From Agarophyton chilense (lineage: Eukaryota; Rhodophyta; Florideophyceae; Gracilariales; Gracilariaceae), in assembly GCA_030374765.1 (NCBI GenBank), contig JARGXX010000002.1, positions 1,116,001 to 1,180,000 of the forward strand: 64,000 bases of DNA, read 5' to 3'. Of this stretch, positions 52,471-62,285 are shown in pieces (positions within the stretch are counted from its first letter, which is position 1; each line of letters starts with the position of its first letter). The notes under the pieces were generated by a model, which saw only the letters and a program-made list of their open reading frames with translations, searched no databases and was not told where the DNA came from. Both the position numbers and the translations under genes were made by a program.

Positions 52471-53099
52471 TACAGGATCAAGAACGACTTCACTGCAGAA
52501 GATGGGGCACTACGCGTGGCTAAACATTCCCTAACAGTGAACCATATGCTACGTTATCGGAAAAGTGTTGGAAAGCCAAATAGCATATGAATTGTTTTGC
52601 AAACGTTCATATTTTACTGTCCACTCATTAAAAAGAAGTATCGGAACGGCCCTGAGTGTTTTAAATGAAACGTAGCCTGCTTAGAAAACCAAAAAAATAA
52701 GCATCAAAACTGGTTCCATCTTATGAAAACGCTCCTGTTTTTTCAAGAAAACAAAGGCTACTGTAGACTGTAAATTTAGAATAGAACAACAAACATTCTT
52801 TAATTCACAGTACGCTATAAAAACATCTTAACAGCTCTTCTTCTGCTGCTCTCTTTCTAACACTTGTAAACAACGTCTCTCCAAACTTTTTAAAGCATCT
52901 CCAGCTGCGCGATCTCATAGAAGAGGAAGTTGTCTTCCATGCGGGGGTGGGCGGGAAGATTTCGTACTCGGGACCCATTCCACAAAGCACTGACGTAGAT
53001 ATGTGTGCACTGGTGGGACTGCCCACCGCCATCAAACCCATTTGTCTAAAGAACAAACGGTAAAATTATACCTACCCAATAAACTGCGCACAGCTCTCT
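52471..53099. other. AT-rich sequence downstream of the Tc1/mariner relic
   Basis: This stretch lies between solo LTR A and the end of the mariner-type coding relic. A minus-strand frame at 52805-53056 (83 codons) shows no domain. I found no clear inverted repeat for the mariner element. Confidence 0.35.
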
Positions 53100-53830
53100 A
53101 AACTTCTACCTCTTTGATGACCACCGGTGGAGATGCTCTTAGCAAATTATATCTCAAATATCGACACAATTTTTCCCATTCTTCAAAAAGGGAGCTTTTA
53201 AGAGATTGTACATCAGTAAATTGCCTTGCATTTGCGTAAAAAACACGGAATAACTCCTTCCATACATTCTTCATAGGGTTTAATTCAAAACTGCGTGCAG
53301 ACCACTACATTTCGTCAATATCTTTAGATCCAAACCACTCTATTGTATATTTAAAACATTATATAGCAGCATTGTCCTGCTAAAAAACCAGCTTCCTTTA
53401 TTCTTCTTATATGGTAATGAACCCAAATAATTTTCAAAATTATTGCAATACTTTTTTTGAAATCTTGGGTTTCAATGAAAAGAGCAAAATCACTTTATCC
53501 GTATTTGCAAAATGCACCCCAATCCATAACTCTTCTCCCACCAGCTTGTCTTTTACACAAGAATTTTTCTTTCTCTCGTAGATCGTATCAGTAATACTGA
53601 TCTTCATCCAGGCCATCCTGGATAAATATTTTTTCATCAGAAAAAATAGTCTGAGACCAATTAGCCACCAAAAAACCGTAATATTTTTGTGACCATTCTA
53701 GCACTCCCTTAACATGTCTCGGAATCAATTACAATGCTTTTTATATCTTCATGCCTTTCATAGTTGTAGATTCATCCAATACCTGTTGCACACGCCGAGT
53801 CGCCACAAGTGAATTGATATTTTTTTAGTT
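53100..53830 (-). pseudogene. Tc1/mariner transposase relic
   Basis: Reading the minus strand from 53830 downward gives family landmarks in order: a helix ending RRVQQVLDES, then NWSQTIFSDEKIF with the first catalytic Asp. Next comes GGRRVMDWGAF, corresponding to the GG-VMVWGAF block. After a frame change come QDNAAI with the second Asp, and ELNPMKNVWKELFR, corresponding to the NPIEN block, where the catalytic Glu is now Lys. Several stops interrupt it, including a TGA where Trp is usual after DQYY. Solo LTR B sits at its 5' end, and a coding-like frame appears to continue beyond 54712. It is inactive. Confidence 0.8.
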
Positions 53831-53838
53831 GACATGAA

Positions 53839-53843
53839 GAATA
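53839..53843. repeat. Target-site duplication GAATA of solo LTR B
   Basis: GAATA precedes the solo LTR and recurs at 54708-54712 directly after it. Confidence 0.9.
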
Positions 53844-54707
53844 TGAAGAGCAACGTCCTCCAGGGAGGTTTTTGGGGACTTATGTTTTTTCCGGAGCCTC
53901 CGGCGTGCAACCTCGTTATGAGTAGGAGTAATCCGTTTCACGGCGATGGCCGGAACGCCGGTGATGCACCGGCGGGACCGGGTGCCATACACGTGGCCGC
54001 AGCGCCCGCGCGACATGTGGCCGCCAGATTGGCCCCTTTTGTTAGACGGACATTTAGCTATTTAGGATAGACTTTATTTATTCTATTCTACGGTGACTAC
54101 AGTACTTCGGCCGCCGGCCTCGCGGCCGCCGGTCCAGTAAAGTCTGGCCAACAAGGGTGATCTTGGTCTTCCAGATCTTGGCTCTGGGTCGAACCGCCTG
54201 CGTGGATATACAACTCCTTACGGAAGGATTTCCCGTGGTGCACGGCTTCCCAACCCCCTTGGACATTCAAGCAGCCTTCGTGTGTTGGGTACCTATTCCC
54301 ACTTTCGTGGTTCCGCCCGTGTATACGGTTTGCTACACCCGGCAGTGCCGGCTATTCCCGAGTCCCCTCTTGCGACTCGTGGTCAACCTCGCCCTCTTGC
54401 CTCCGTTCCCATTTTCCTCCCATTTTCCTCCCCTTCATTGGGCAATTCCCGCTCTTGCGGCTCGCACTGACACCTGTCGTACTCGCCACTCTCGTGGGTT
54501 TTGCCTCCTCAGAGGATACGCAAGCACCGCTTCAGCGGATATCCTCGGCTTCTTTCAGCCTCCCTGCGCCCGTCGCGACGGTTCGGCTCCGGCTTACACC
54601 CGTCATTGCGCGCCGATCCCTGGGAGGGCTCTACCGCGCCGGCTACCTCGTGAGAGGAAGATCCGGACGTCTTCGTAGGTTTTCCCCCTTGGGGGCATTG
54701 TCCTACA
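53844..54707 (+). mobile_element. Solo LTR B, 864 bp, same family as LTR A
   Basis: It begins TGAAGAGCAACGTCCTCCAG and ends CATTGTCCTACA, with perfect GAATA duplications. It aligns with LTR A at both ends and at several internal blocks but has diverged clearly, so the two are separate old insertions. It contains a GC-rich palindromic region (CGGCCGCCGG repeats near 54108-54134). The plus-strand frame 54157-54678 lies wholly inside and is not a gene. Confidence 0.82.
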
Positions 54708-54712
54708 GAATA

Positions 54713-55295
54713 CTATTCTTTTGCTGTATCGTGAAGAAGAAGACGGTGAGAGTTTTCAGATAACTTACAATTGTTTATTATGTTACAGTTTTTTTCTTGT
54801 TTTTTCTATTATTGTGATAAGCTGCAACAATTTTTAGGCTTCGGTTTTTCTCCTGAGCAATTTTGTTGAAAGAAAAGTTTTTTCTAAAAAGAGCATCAAT
54901 GGTACCTTTTTCTTTAAAATTAAGACACGGATTTCACATTATAGGCCGTTTACAAAACTAGGAAAGTAAGAAAAAGATGCAAACTCTGCTTTTGAGTTAG
55001 TTTTGTTTATTCATTTATGGAATGTGTGAATACAACGGTCATAAAAGATTTTTGTTCTATTCTATTTTCGTGGTCTGAGTAACCGTTTTTTATTTATTTG
55101 GGTTAAAAACCACTCATTTGGTTTCTTTTTGTTCCCGTTTATTTTTGATACAGTACAGTAAAGTGTGGCTAAATATGACCGGATCAAGCTAGAAAGGGTC
55201 CGATAAAATGGAAAAAATGGGGTTGTTCTGTTCTAATTTCGGTCACTGTAGTCATCTATACTCCCTGACTGTCCTTTTCCTTGTCTCTTCACAGG
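54713..55295. other. AT-rich intergenic sequence
   Basis: Long T and A runs dominate. The first ~60 bp may still belong to the 5' part of the Tc1/mariner relic. The stretch near 55150-55200 (CAGTACAGTAAAGTG...) looks like a possible transposon end, but I found no matching inverted copy. Confidence 0.35.
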
Positions 55296-55847
55296 CTAAT
55301 GAAGACACCCACGCGTACTTATCCGTTCGGAACTGTTATAAAGGCCTGAAGCTGTGCTCTGCTGGTGCACATAGAATCTTTTCGACCCAGTGTTGATAGA
55401 GCTCTGATGTCTGTTTTCTTTTTCAAAGTACAGCAGAAGAGCTCGAGCTAAAATGTGAGTAAAACGATTTGGTATCTTAACACCGAAGCAACCCACATTC
55501 TCAATGAAAACTTTCCAGCGTAATGCGGTCCACATCTCCATGAATCTCGTACTCGACGGGTGAGCGGAACCCAACTTCTCATATTTCGTCAAAATACCCA
55601 TAAATGCAGTCCTCCACCTTATTTTCCTTCGTTTATATCTGTAAGACTCCCTCGCTATGTGGACCTCCATCAAAATAGGCGGGAATGCAATACTTTTGGC
55701 GTACTTTTCCTGCCTGTCGTAATTCCCTTTTTTCTGGTAAGCTTCAATTGATTCAATTACGAAACAATCATCATTCATTTCTATGGTGACCATTTTCACT
55801 AGTTGAAGTCCCTCTTTATCCTTAGTACTGTTATACGATATGTACAT
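55296..55847 (-). CDS. Hypothetical protein, 183 aa
   Basis: An uninterrupted ATG frame of 183 codons lies in otherwise decayed DNA. The product is basic, with aromatic-rich helices (SYRYKRRKIRWRTAFMGILT, FMEMWTALRWKVFIENVG) and no motif I recognise. It could be a fragment of a transposon protein, since it lies between transposon relics. An upstream promoter or introns cannot be judged. Confidence 0.25.
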   Translation of the reverse strand: MYISYNSTKDKEGLQLVKMVTIEMNDDCFVIESIEAYQKKGNYDRQEKYAKSIAFPPILMEVHIARESYRYKRRKIRWRTAFMGILTKYEKLGSAHPSSTRFMEMWTALRWKVFIENVGCFGVKIPNRFTHILARALLLYFEKENRHQSSINTGSKRFYVHQQSTASGLYNSSERISTRGCLH

Positions 55848-56966
55848 TTGACCACTAGTGCCTGATGCGGTCGGATGTGGACGTTTGTCCGCTGTTGCCC
55901 GATACGTAAGTTTGTTCCCGTCGATCCAAGATATACGATTGGCTTAGGTGGTGCGATACGGACTTTTGGCTCCTACACCGTGCTCAATTTGGAGTACTGG
56001 GGCAGGAAAGCTCTAGTTTTGATTTGTTCTGAAATTTGTAGGCTGGAGGCTAAGTCGCTAGAACGAGTAGTACTTAAGATTCTAATAGAGCGACACTGCG
56101 GCAGTAAATCGTCGGTAGCTTCGACGCACTAAATTCTGCATCTACGATAAAAGTACGACATTTTTAAGGTTTAAATTATATTTGAGCTTCTGTGCTTAAA
56201 AATCTTTGAACTCAATCGCAAAACTGAGCCGGTAGCCTTGTTTGGGACAAGTCCCGGGTGAGTATGCGAAGTTTCAGCGTTATTGAAGAAGAAGTTCAAT
56301 AGTTACAGAGTGTTAAAGTTGGGCTTTTTAAGCTACCTCAATTAGTTGCAAAATGGCTCTATGGGCGGTAAAATTGGACTTTACGAACACTCTTCTGCTA
56401 CCCCAAACATCGATATTTGCTACATCTATGTATCTCTGTCCTAATTACTTCTCCCTGGATTGTCCCCCGCCTCTTCCCCTCTTATCATTCGGTTCTTGGC
56501 TTGCGTTTGTGCCTTTCGAAAGTAGTTTTGAAGACCTTAATGATACAATACTGTATCTTCTTTGGAGATTGCCACCAACAAGCTGTATTTGATACGCAAC
56601 TTCCTCAACTTCCTGAAAGCGTCTCTGCATATCTTCATTCCTAAGTCTCTGACCACTCTTATTCACACCTTACTTAAATCCTGAGGCACTTTTAGCATCT
56701 CTCATTTAGGAAGGTGAGGGTGCTCTCGCTGGAATTTTGCGCGCCTTTAGAAACTTATTTCTGTGCCAAATGTGGGAACAACTATTTCTGAAACCTGGCG
56801 CTACCTTTAGAAAAAGGTGCAAAAAGCAAGCTTTGCATATCCACTGAGTCCGATTTCCTAGATCCCCTTGAGTGTGTGACCCACAAAGCCTACAGTGTTG
56901 AAATGGTGCTGCTTCAGTTTGATGGCCCTTGACAGAAACTCGAAATTTAACTCCATCACTAGAGTT
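55848..56966. other. Intergenic; possible downstream part of a large transposon
   Basis: No domain-bearing frame is seen. The stretch lies directly downstream of the minus-strand transposase gene ending at 56967, so the element's left terminus should be here or in the AT-rich sequence beyond. I could not identify inverted ends without the right terminus. Confidence 0.35.
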
Positions 56967-58774
56967 TTAGAAAGTCAGCCTGTATCGCTTCTTGGTCTGG
57001 GGAAGAGAAATTAAGCGCTTAGCCTCAACATCATTTGTCTCCGATTGCGTTTCGTTGCAATATTTGCTGTGCGTCTGTAGCTGGATACTACCCGCGTAGC
57101 TGAGTAGCTCCTGAGCCACATCAAACATGAAATCCGAGGTTGACTTAACCTTATTCGACTCGTGAAGATAGCCCTCGATTGATCGAAACTGTTCATTTGA
57201 TTCCGACAACTCTTGTCGCTGTAACATCTGCCATGCAATGTGAGTATTTACAGAAAAGGTCTTCAGTATTTGTGAGACAATCTTTTGCTCCCACCTGAAC
57301 CTAGAGGTATAATTGCGCAGGATTTCTCTGTGATGAAGAGCCCCATCAACTACTCCTTTCGTATTAGAGTAAAACCTCTGCGCAGCATGCTTGATTGGCT
57401 CCCAAGGCACAAATCAACCATTGCTCTGGACTTGCTTTTCAACCACCTTCCATAATTTGAGCCGACCCTTCAAACAGTGTTTTTCTTCCACTTTAACAAA
57501 GGCTGTAAATGAACAATCGTTCGTTATAGGGACTTTAAACCAACGGTATGGAAACGGAGACGATACTTTTCTCAAACAGTTCACGAGCCGTTGATGATAC
57601 CCATATGGTGACAGTGTACAGTACTTCTGTCTCACCAGCAACATCGTAGACGCAGAACTCAACGGTGAGAATGACAGCTTGGTGAACAATTTGACCCATG
57701 TGGTCGTGTGGGATGTACATCTTGAATGTATCATCGCCAACATCGCGATGTATTATGTCTGGCGATGAAAATTGTATTGCTTCTCCGAAATTGGAAAAGG
57801 CAACCCTCGTCTTAATCTCCACCGAAGCCAAGACAAGTTTCTCGGATTGTAACCTGTTACGGAGCCTTGCGCCCCCCCAGTCCTGGTACAACCCGATGTC
57901 AAAAACCAACACTACAGTGGGTGAACATGCTATGTCGGTTCGCGTTTCATTAAAGCCATTCCGACCTTGAAGATAGCCTTCACGGCTTCCAGTCTTGTAA
58001 GGGCACTAACATCCGCAGACTCATTCAATATACCCCTCTTCATGGCTATAGTAGAAACCTTCGAGCTAAACCAGCCGCCATGCAGCAGCGAAAACCATTC
58101 CGCCAAAACTTTCTCATTCACTCCCGCCTGCAGTCCAATTTGAGCTCTAACGTTGTCAAAAGACATCAAAAAAGTCCATCATTTGTACTAGTCACCCTGA
58201 ACTGACGCAAAATGAACCAGTTAGCACATCGCTGACATTATATCAGAACATCGAAAAAAGCAATATTCAATCCTTCTGCCACTAATCACATCTTCTCTGC
58301 CGCTTCTTTCGGCTGCTCATTACAGCTGAACGGAGTCGATTACAATGAAACATTTTCCTTTGGCACTTTGATCCATGTGTTGAGTCTTTTCTGCAGCGAA
58401 GAGGGCCCAGTATACAAGAAACAGAGGATTTTTGAGTACTTCTCCCTGTTGTGCTCACACACAGAAATAGCAGTGAAAAGGTTGCTTTCAGTTCTGGTTC
58501 CAACACCTAAGACAGGTTTCGATGCAAATAAAAAATCTACAGCCAATTCTGGGCAGTCATCTATAACGAACTCCTTGCGCGAATCAAATGAGGAGAGCTC
58601 AGTGCGCCATGCGGCCTGCTCGGCATCCCCTTCAATTCTAAAGACTTTTTCAGAGTCCCTTTCTTCCGTTCGACAACTCCCGGTTGCCACCTGTATCGGG
58701 TTCGATGCACACCTTGCTGCCCCAATTTGGGACACATATACTCCTCTACTTTGTTCCAATTGATTCCTGACTTC
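56967..58774 (-). pseudogene. Large transposase, second half: linker, YqaJ-like nuclease and piggyBac-like C-terminus
   Basis: Read downward from 58774, the segment first gives a region ending in a conserved-looking KEFVIDDCPEL, then LNTWIKVPKENVSL. Past two stops comes CQRCANWFILRQFRVTSTND at about 58215-58156. Next is a nuclease-like domain: a helix at 58150-57940, an Asp in VLVFDIGL, and VEIKTRV. The D plus E-x-K pair is the PD-(D/E)XK signature, and IPHDHMGQIVHQAVIL matches the Q-rich helix of YqaJ/lambda-type exonucleases. After a frame change near 57540 a C-terminal domain follows (RFYSNTKGVVDGALHHREIL, then WEQKIVSQIL and VNTHIAWQM). This resembles the piggyBac-type MGGVD region. At least two frame changes and several stops make it inactive. 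The first half is at 62286-63264. Confidence 0.55.
58766..58774. repeat. 9-bp direct repeat CCTGACTTC, left copy
   Basis: CCTGACTTC is found here and at 62286-62294, on either side of the 3.5-kb inserted element. A 9-bp duplication is the length usual for Mutator-like transposons. Confidence 0.65.
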
Positions 58775-58776
58775 TC

Positions 58777-58819
58777 CGTCTGTTTTTTCGGAAGGCTAGT
58801 ATTGGGTGCTAGATTTATA
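58777..58819 (+). repeat. Left terminal inverted repeat
   Basis: It matches the reverse complement of 62234-62276 at about four of five positions, including an unbroken GCTAGTAT. It is rich in CTAG words, as is the right end. Confidence 0.65.
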
Positions 58820-59464
58820 GTTTGGGTTTGCTAGAATGTCTATGGTTAGCATTCAAACAATCGCACATCTTCATGCCAGAATATCTAGCCCAAAAATACT
58901 AGCCCGATTGAATTTCGGGGAGAATTTAGAAGACTAGCAAACGTCCGTACTAAAACCGGAACACTAGAAAGAATGGAAGAGAAATTGGGAGATATCTTTC
59001 GATACTCATTAATCCTAGACCATGAATTCTACCGATAATGAAAGGAATACTGAACGCTATCTAGCGCATGATCATTCATTTCGCGCATGTATCGCAGCAA
59101 GTATGAACCGTTCAAATGTCCTGCACTTTCAATTTAATGTCCTTTAATGACCCTAATGGCCAGTGCATAATACTACGATCCTGCAACTGAGACCCGAAAC
59201 GGGTGCCCGTTGCCCGTGAAATGAGATCTTCCTAATTCACATGCGGTGACCCGCTTTGCATCACGTCCTCCGATCGTTGCGCTTCACTTCGCGTCGCGCT
59301 TCGCGCGACTCCGAAGAACCCTCCATTCTCCGAGAACCGTCCGAGCGGTACACGAGTTCGCCCTTCATCAATCACAAAGTCCTATATAACTAGATAGACA
59401 TCACAAACTCACACAAGTCAAAGCCCAATTCCTCCCTTCATGCAGGCAAACTCCATATAAACAA

Positions 59465-60174
59465 ACTTACCTCTGCCAAATTTGTGCTCCTTGTCTCCTT
59501 TTCTTGCTCCCACTTTGTGAATTCGCATCAATAAATACACAAAAATCAGATCTCCATCAGAAAACAAACCCAAACCACATCAGCACGACACTCACCTCTA
59601 TAGCGACCACTTCTCCGACATCTCGCCCAATTTTGCCTTCCTGTTCTCTTGCAACAGCAAACAAAGGCAAGTCCGATCTCCTTCCCTAAAGCATACAAGA
59701 AACGATTGCAGCTCGCATTTATCTGTGAATGCCACCATTTCCCAATCAATCACTGTCGTAACAAGAAGAAATATATGTCAGACTTCCACCAAAAAACCAA
59801 ACCACATTGCTTCAATGACGCACTCACCTCCTAAGAACCTTGCTCGGCCCAGTCCTTTTAGAATGTCCCCCTCCTCACCCAATCGCTCCTTTCTGTCGCT
59901 TGGCAGCAGCTAAAAATAACATGTCAGAACTCATTCCAAAATTAATACCATACACCAGTAGCACTGGCACTTACCCGCACTTCTTTCATTCCCCCTTCGT
60001 ACAGCGTCGACCTCACTGTCGTAACAATAAAAAAATACAGGTCAGATATCCGTCAATAATAGAAAGAAATTTCCTCAGCGACGCACTCACCTCCTAAACA
60101 ACTTGCTTGACTCACTTCCTTCAAGGAGGTTCCACTCCCAACCCAATCTTTCCTCTCCGAAGCTTCGCAGCAGC
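59465..60174 (-). other. Tandem exon-intron modules
   Basis: On the minus strand good donors occur at 60090, 59974, 59827, 59595 and 59470 (GTGAGT or GTAAGT), with acceptors at 60016, 59910, 59753 and about 59514. Three related exons are separated by these introns: 60091-60174, 59828-59909 and 59596 to about 59660. They translate to similar peptides starting LLRSFGEERLGW, LLPSDRKERLGE and LLQENRKAKLGE. The introns at 60016-60090 and 59753-59827 are both 75 nt and share their donor (GTGAGTGCGTC), a CTGAC branch-like word and a TTACGACAG acceptor. This is a 230-265-bp unit repeated about three times. The array follows the IBR frame on the same strand, so it may be its 3' exons. Confidence 0.5.
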
Positions 60175-60520
60175 AAACAAGAACATGTCAGATATCCTTC
60201 TAAAATCTCTACGAGACACCAGTAGCACTCGCATTCAACTTTAACTCAACGAATCCTGCCCCCAAAGCGAAACAATCCATCACATATGTTGAGCAATACT
60301 GACGGTGAAGGTCGGAAGAGGATGCCGTGAGTGCAATCGAACACATGCCATTTGTTGAAGACATTAATGTCAATCTCGGCTGGTTCACGGGAAAGAACAC
60401 ACCTGCATTTCTTTCTTGTTTGTTTCTTGCATCGCATTTGTCAGACATACATCTTCGGCGCGTATATTGCATTTCAACCTTTTTGAAGGATAATAACATG
60501 GTTACATTCTGGAAAGCTCC

Positions 60521-61225
60521 TCAAAACAATGAAGGTTCGGCGTTTGAGAATAAAGAGACACGTTTTCCGTGACTCTTGTCAATTGAACGGAATGGTTGCG
60601 TTCTTCGTCCGTTTCTTTTCTGCTTTCCTTGTTCCCTTCCTTTTCTATTCGGAATTGCTGTGGGTCGAGGTCTCGTTTCGTCTAGCACTGTCTGTGAGAA
60701 CTTTCTGATTGGTGATTCTTCGACAAGCCTGCGAGGACTTTCGAATGCTGGAGGAACTATGGCTCTTGGAATCATGCGCATTGCCCGTTTTCGAGGAGGC
60801 CCTGTTTCCCCCGCAGTTGTTTCTGCTATTATCTGATATAAACCGGATTCCTCATCCCCTGTGGAAACTAAAGTCTCTGTTTCCTGAGATTTCAATTTGC
60901 GCGTTGGATACATTCTAGAGCGATCGTTCTTCACAGTGTTATTAGAGATATTCGAGATATTGGACACTTTTTTGGTGTGAACCCTCTCGCAGATACGGGA
61001 GAGTGTCTTTTCTCGGACGGCGACGGTAGGTACTGGACACTTGTCATCTCCATGACCTTCGCTAAAGCATCGAGGGCACACCTGCGTGTCGCAATCCGGG
61101 CAGATAATGTTCGCGGAATTGACGCATAGTTTACGCACATTGCACCGCGACAGTTTCCAACATCCCACCTTTGGACACCATGCTGCAGTAGGATCGAAGG
61201 TGGAGGCAACGAAGGAGGTGGGCAA
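60521..61225 (-). CDS. IBR (RBR-type) zinc-domain protein fragment
   Basis: The frame gives up to 234 aa. Near the N-terminus is a canonical IBR zinc set: WCPKVGC (C-x4-C), then CPDCDTQVCPRCFSEGHGDDKC (C-x2-C-x4-C-x2-C-x4-H-x4-C). IBR domains sit between the two RINGs of RBR ubiquitin ligases such as ARIADNE. Neither RING is seen in this frame, so this is either one exon of a split gene or a captured fragment. The rest is basic and Ser/Pro-rich, with no further domain. No ATG opens the frame (the first codon listed is TTG), which suggests splicing from an upstream exon. It lies inside the 3.5-kb inverted-repeat element. Confidence 0.6.
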   Translation of the reverse strand: MPTSFVASTFDPTAAWCPKVGCWKLSRCNVRKLCVNSANIICPDCDTQVCPRCFSEGHGDDKCPVPTVAVREKTLSRICERVHTKKVSNISNISNNTVKNDRSRMYPTRKLKSQETETLVSTGDEESGLYQIIAETTAGETGPPRKRAMRMIPRAIVPPAFESPRRLVEESPIRKFSQTVLDETRPRPTAIPNRKGREQGKQKRNGRRTQPFRSIDKSHGKRVSLFSNAEPSLF

Positions 61226-61495
61226 GAGGAAGGGGAGAGTTGGGGAGGAGACGCCAATCGTGGCGAGGGATACGGAGTTTGAGAGAAAGAGGGTGAAGGT
61301 GAAGGCAGGGGAGAAGAAGGAGAGAAAGAAGTAGGGGGAGCTTGGTGGGTTCAGGACGTTGGAGACTGCTGTGAATAAGACGGAGAGGGTTCTACCAGAG
61401 CAGGAGATGAAGAGGTAGGATGCTCTGGAGCGAAAGGACGCGCGTGGTGGGGGTGTAGCTGTGAAGGAGGAAAGGGATAGTTTTACGAAGGACTC

Positions 61496-61996
61496 CTATG
61501 CGCTGACGTTCACGGAAACGGAAACGCAGCCACCACCGGGCGTAGGACCCTTCTGAAGGGAAGAAATGGTGGGGTGATTGAAGAGTTTATTGGTGTTTAG
61601 TAAAGGGAAGTAAACTAACGTTTCACTTACATCGAATGAGATGCAAACTAGCGCTTTAGTGCACTTGCGTTCTGCATCCTCCACTGCTATGATTCGTGTG
61701 AATGCGCGAAGGTGTGGTATCTGAAAAATCTGAATTAATTGCTTGCACATTGCCCATTCCTCCTTTTTTGCAGATTTTTTGTCGATTTTCTTTGCCCCCT
61801 GCGCTTGTAGCACCTCATAATAGCATTCCGGAAACACCCCGGTGGGAGTATGAGGGCTGATGGGGAAGAGGACAAGGAGAAGGAGGGTTTGTAGCGGGGA
61901 TTGCGGGGAGTGGAGAGGAGGATGAGGGGTGCAAGGGGAGGGTGGAGGACACCAGATCGTACTGTGGATGGTAAGTCTGGGAGATGTCATCGTCAT
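61496..61996 (-). other. Open frame with a possible intron, partly built from terminal-repeat sequence
   Basis: A frame of up to 166 codons contains ECYYEVLQAQGAKK, then DKKSAKKEEWAMCKQLIQIF and TKALVCISFD. Right after SFD is GTAAGTGAAACG, and about 85 nt later TTCCCTTCAG, which could be an intron; the frame stays open either way. Its first part overlaps a third copy of the terminal-repeat sequence (61808-61840). It may therefore be transposon-derived rather than a host exon. No family recognised. Confidence 0.3.
61808..61840 (-). repeat. Internal copy of the right terminal repeat
   Basis: The reverse complement (GTGTTTCCGGAATGCTATTA and on) resembles the right inverted end (GTGTTCTCGGAAAGCTAGTA). 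Further similarity follows about 35 bp inward (AAAAAATCTGC against GAAAAATCTGC). The two copies lie about 435 bp apart in the same orientation. Confidence 0.5.
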
Positions 61997-62233
61997 ATGG
62001 GTTGGTTTGAGGGTGTTTGAGCCAGACTTTTGTCATTCACATCTAGTGTTTAGCATCCAAAAATAGGCCGTAAACTAGCAGGGGCTTTTGCAATCGGTTC
62101 CCATTCATAATGTGCAGGATTTTGATATAGAATCGAAAGCCAAAACTAGCTGGCACTCTGAAAAAGTAACAGAAATTACCTCTGCACCCGCGGTCCGTCA
62201 TTTTTCGCAGATTTTTCGTCGGATATCTTCCCG

Positions 62234-62276
62234 CATATTAAACTAGCTGCTCATACTAGCTTTCCGAGAACACAGA
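62234..62276 (-). repeat. Right terminal inverted repeat
   Basis: It is the inverted partner of 58777-58819, followed outward by about nine bases and the second CCTGACTTC. Confidence 0.65.
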
Positions 62277-62285
62277 CGTCCTGCA

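Larger units (their letters stand above)
58775..62285 (-). mobile_element. 3.5-kb inverted-repeat element carrying an IBR-domain gene (Pack-type candidate)
   Basis: The ends form inverted repeats. Left 58777-58819 begins CGTCTGTTTTTTCGGAAGGC and the reverse complement of the right end begins CGTCTGTGTTCTCGGAAAGC; about 35 of 43 positions agree. CCTGACTTC flanks both sides, and the outer transposase resumes on each side. No transposase was recognised inside. It holds an IBR zinc-domain ORF and a series of intron-containing modules on the minus strand, so it looks like a non-autonomous element carrying a captured gene. A Mutator-like origin is suggested by the 9-bp repeat only. The exact ends differ by about 5 nt between the sides. 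Confidence 0.6.

Noticed and set aside
52229-52534. 101-codon plus-strand frame
   Set aside because: It crosses the border of solo LTR A and has no domain.
54157-54678. 173-codon plus-strand frame
   Set aside because: It lies wholly inside solo LTR B, whose borders and duplications are clear.
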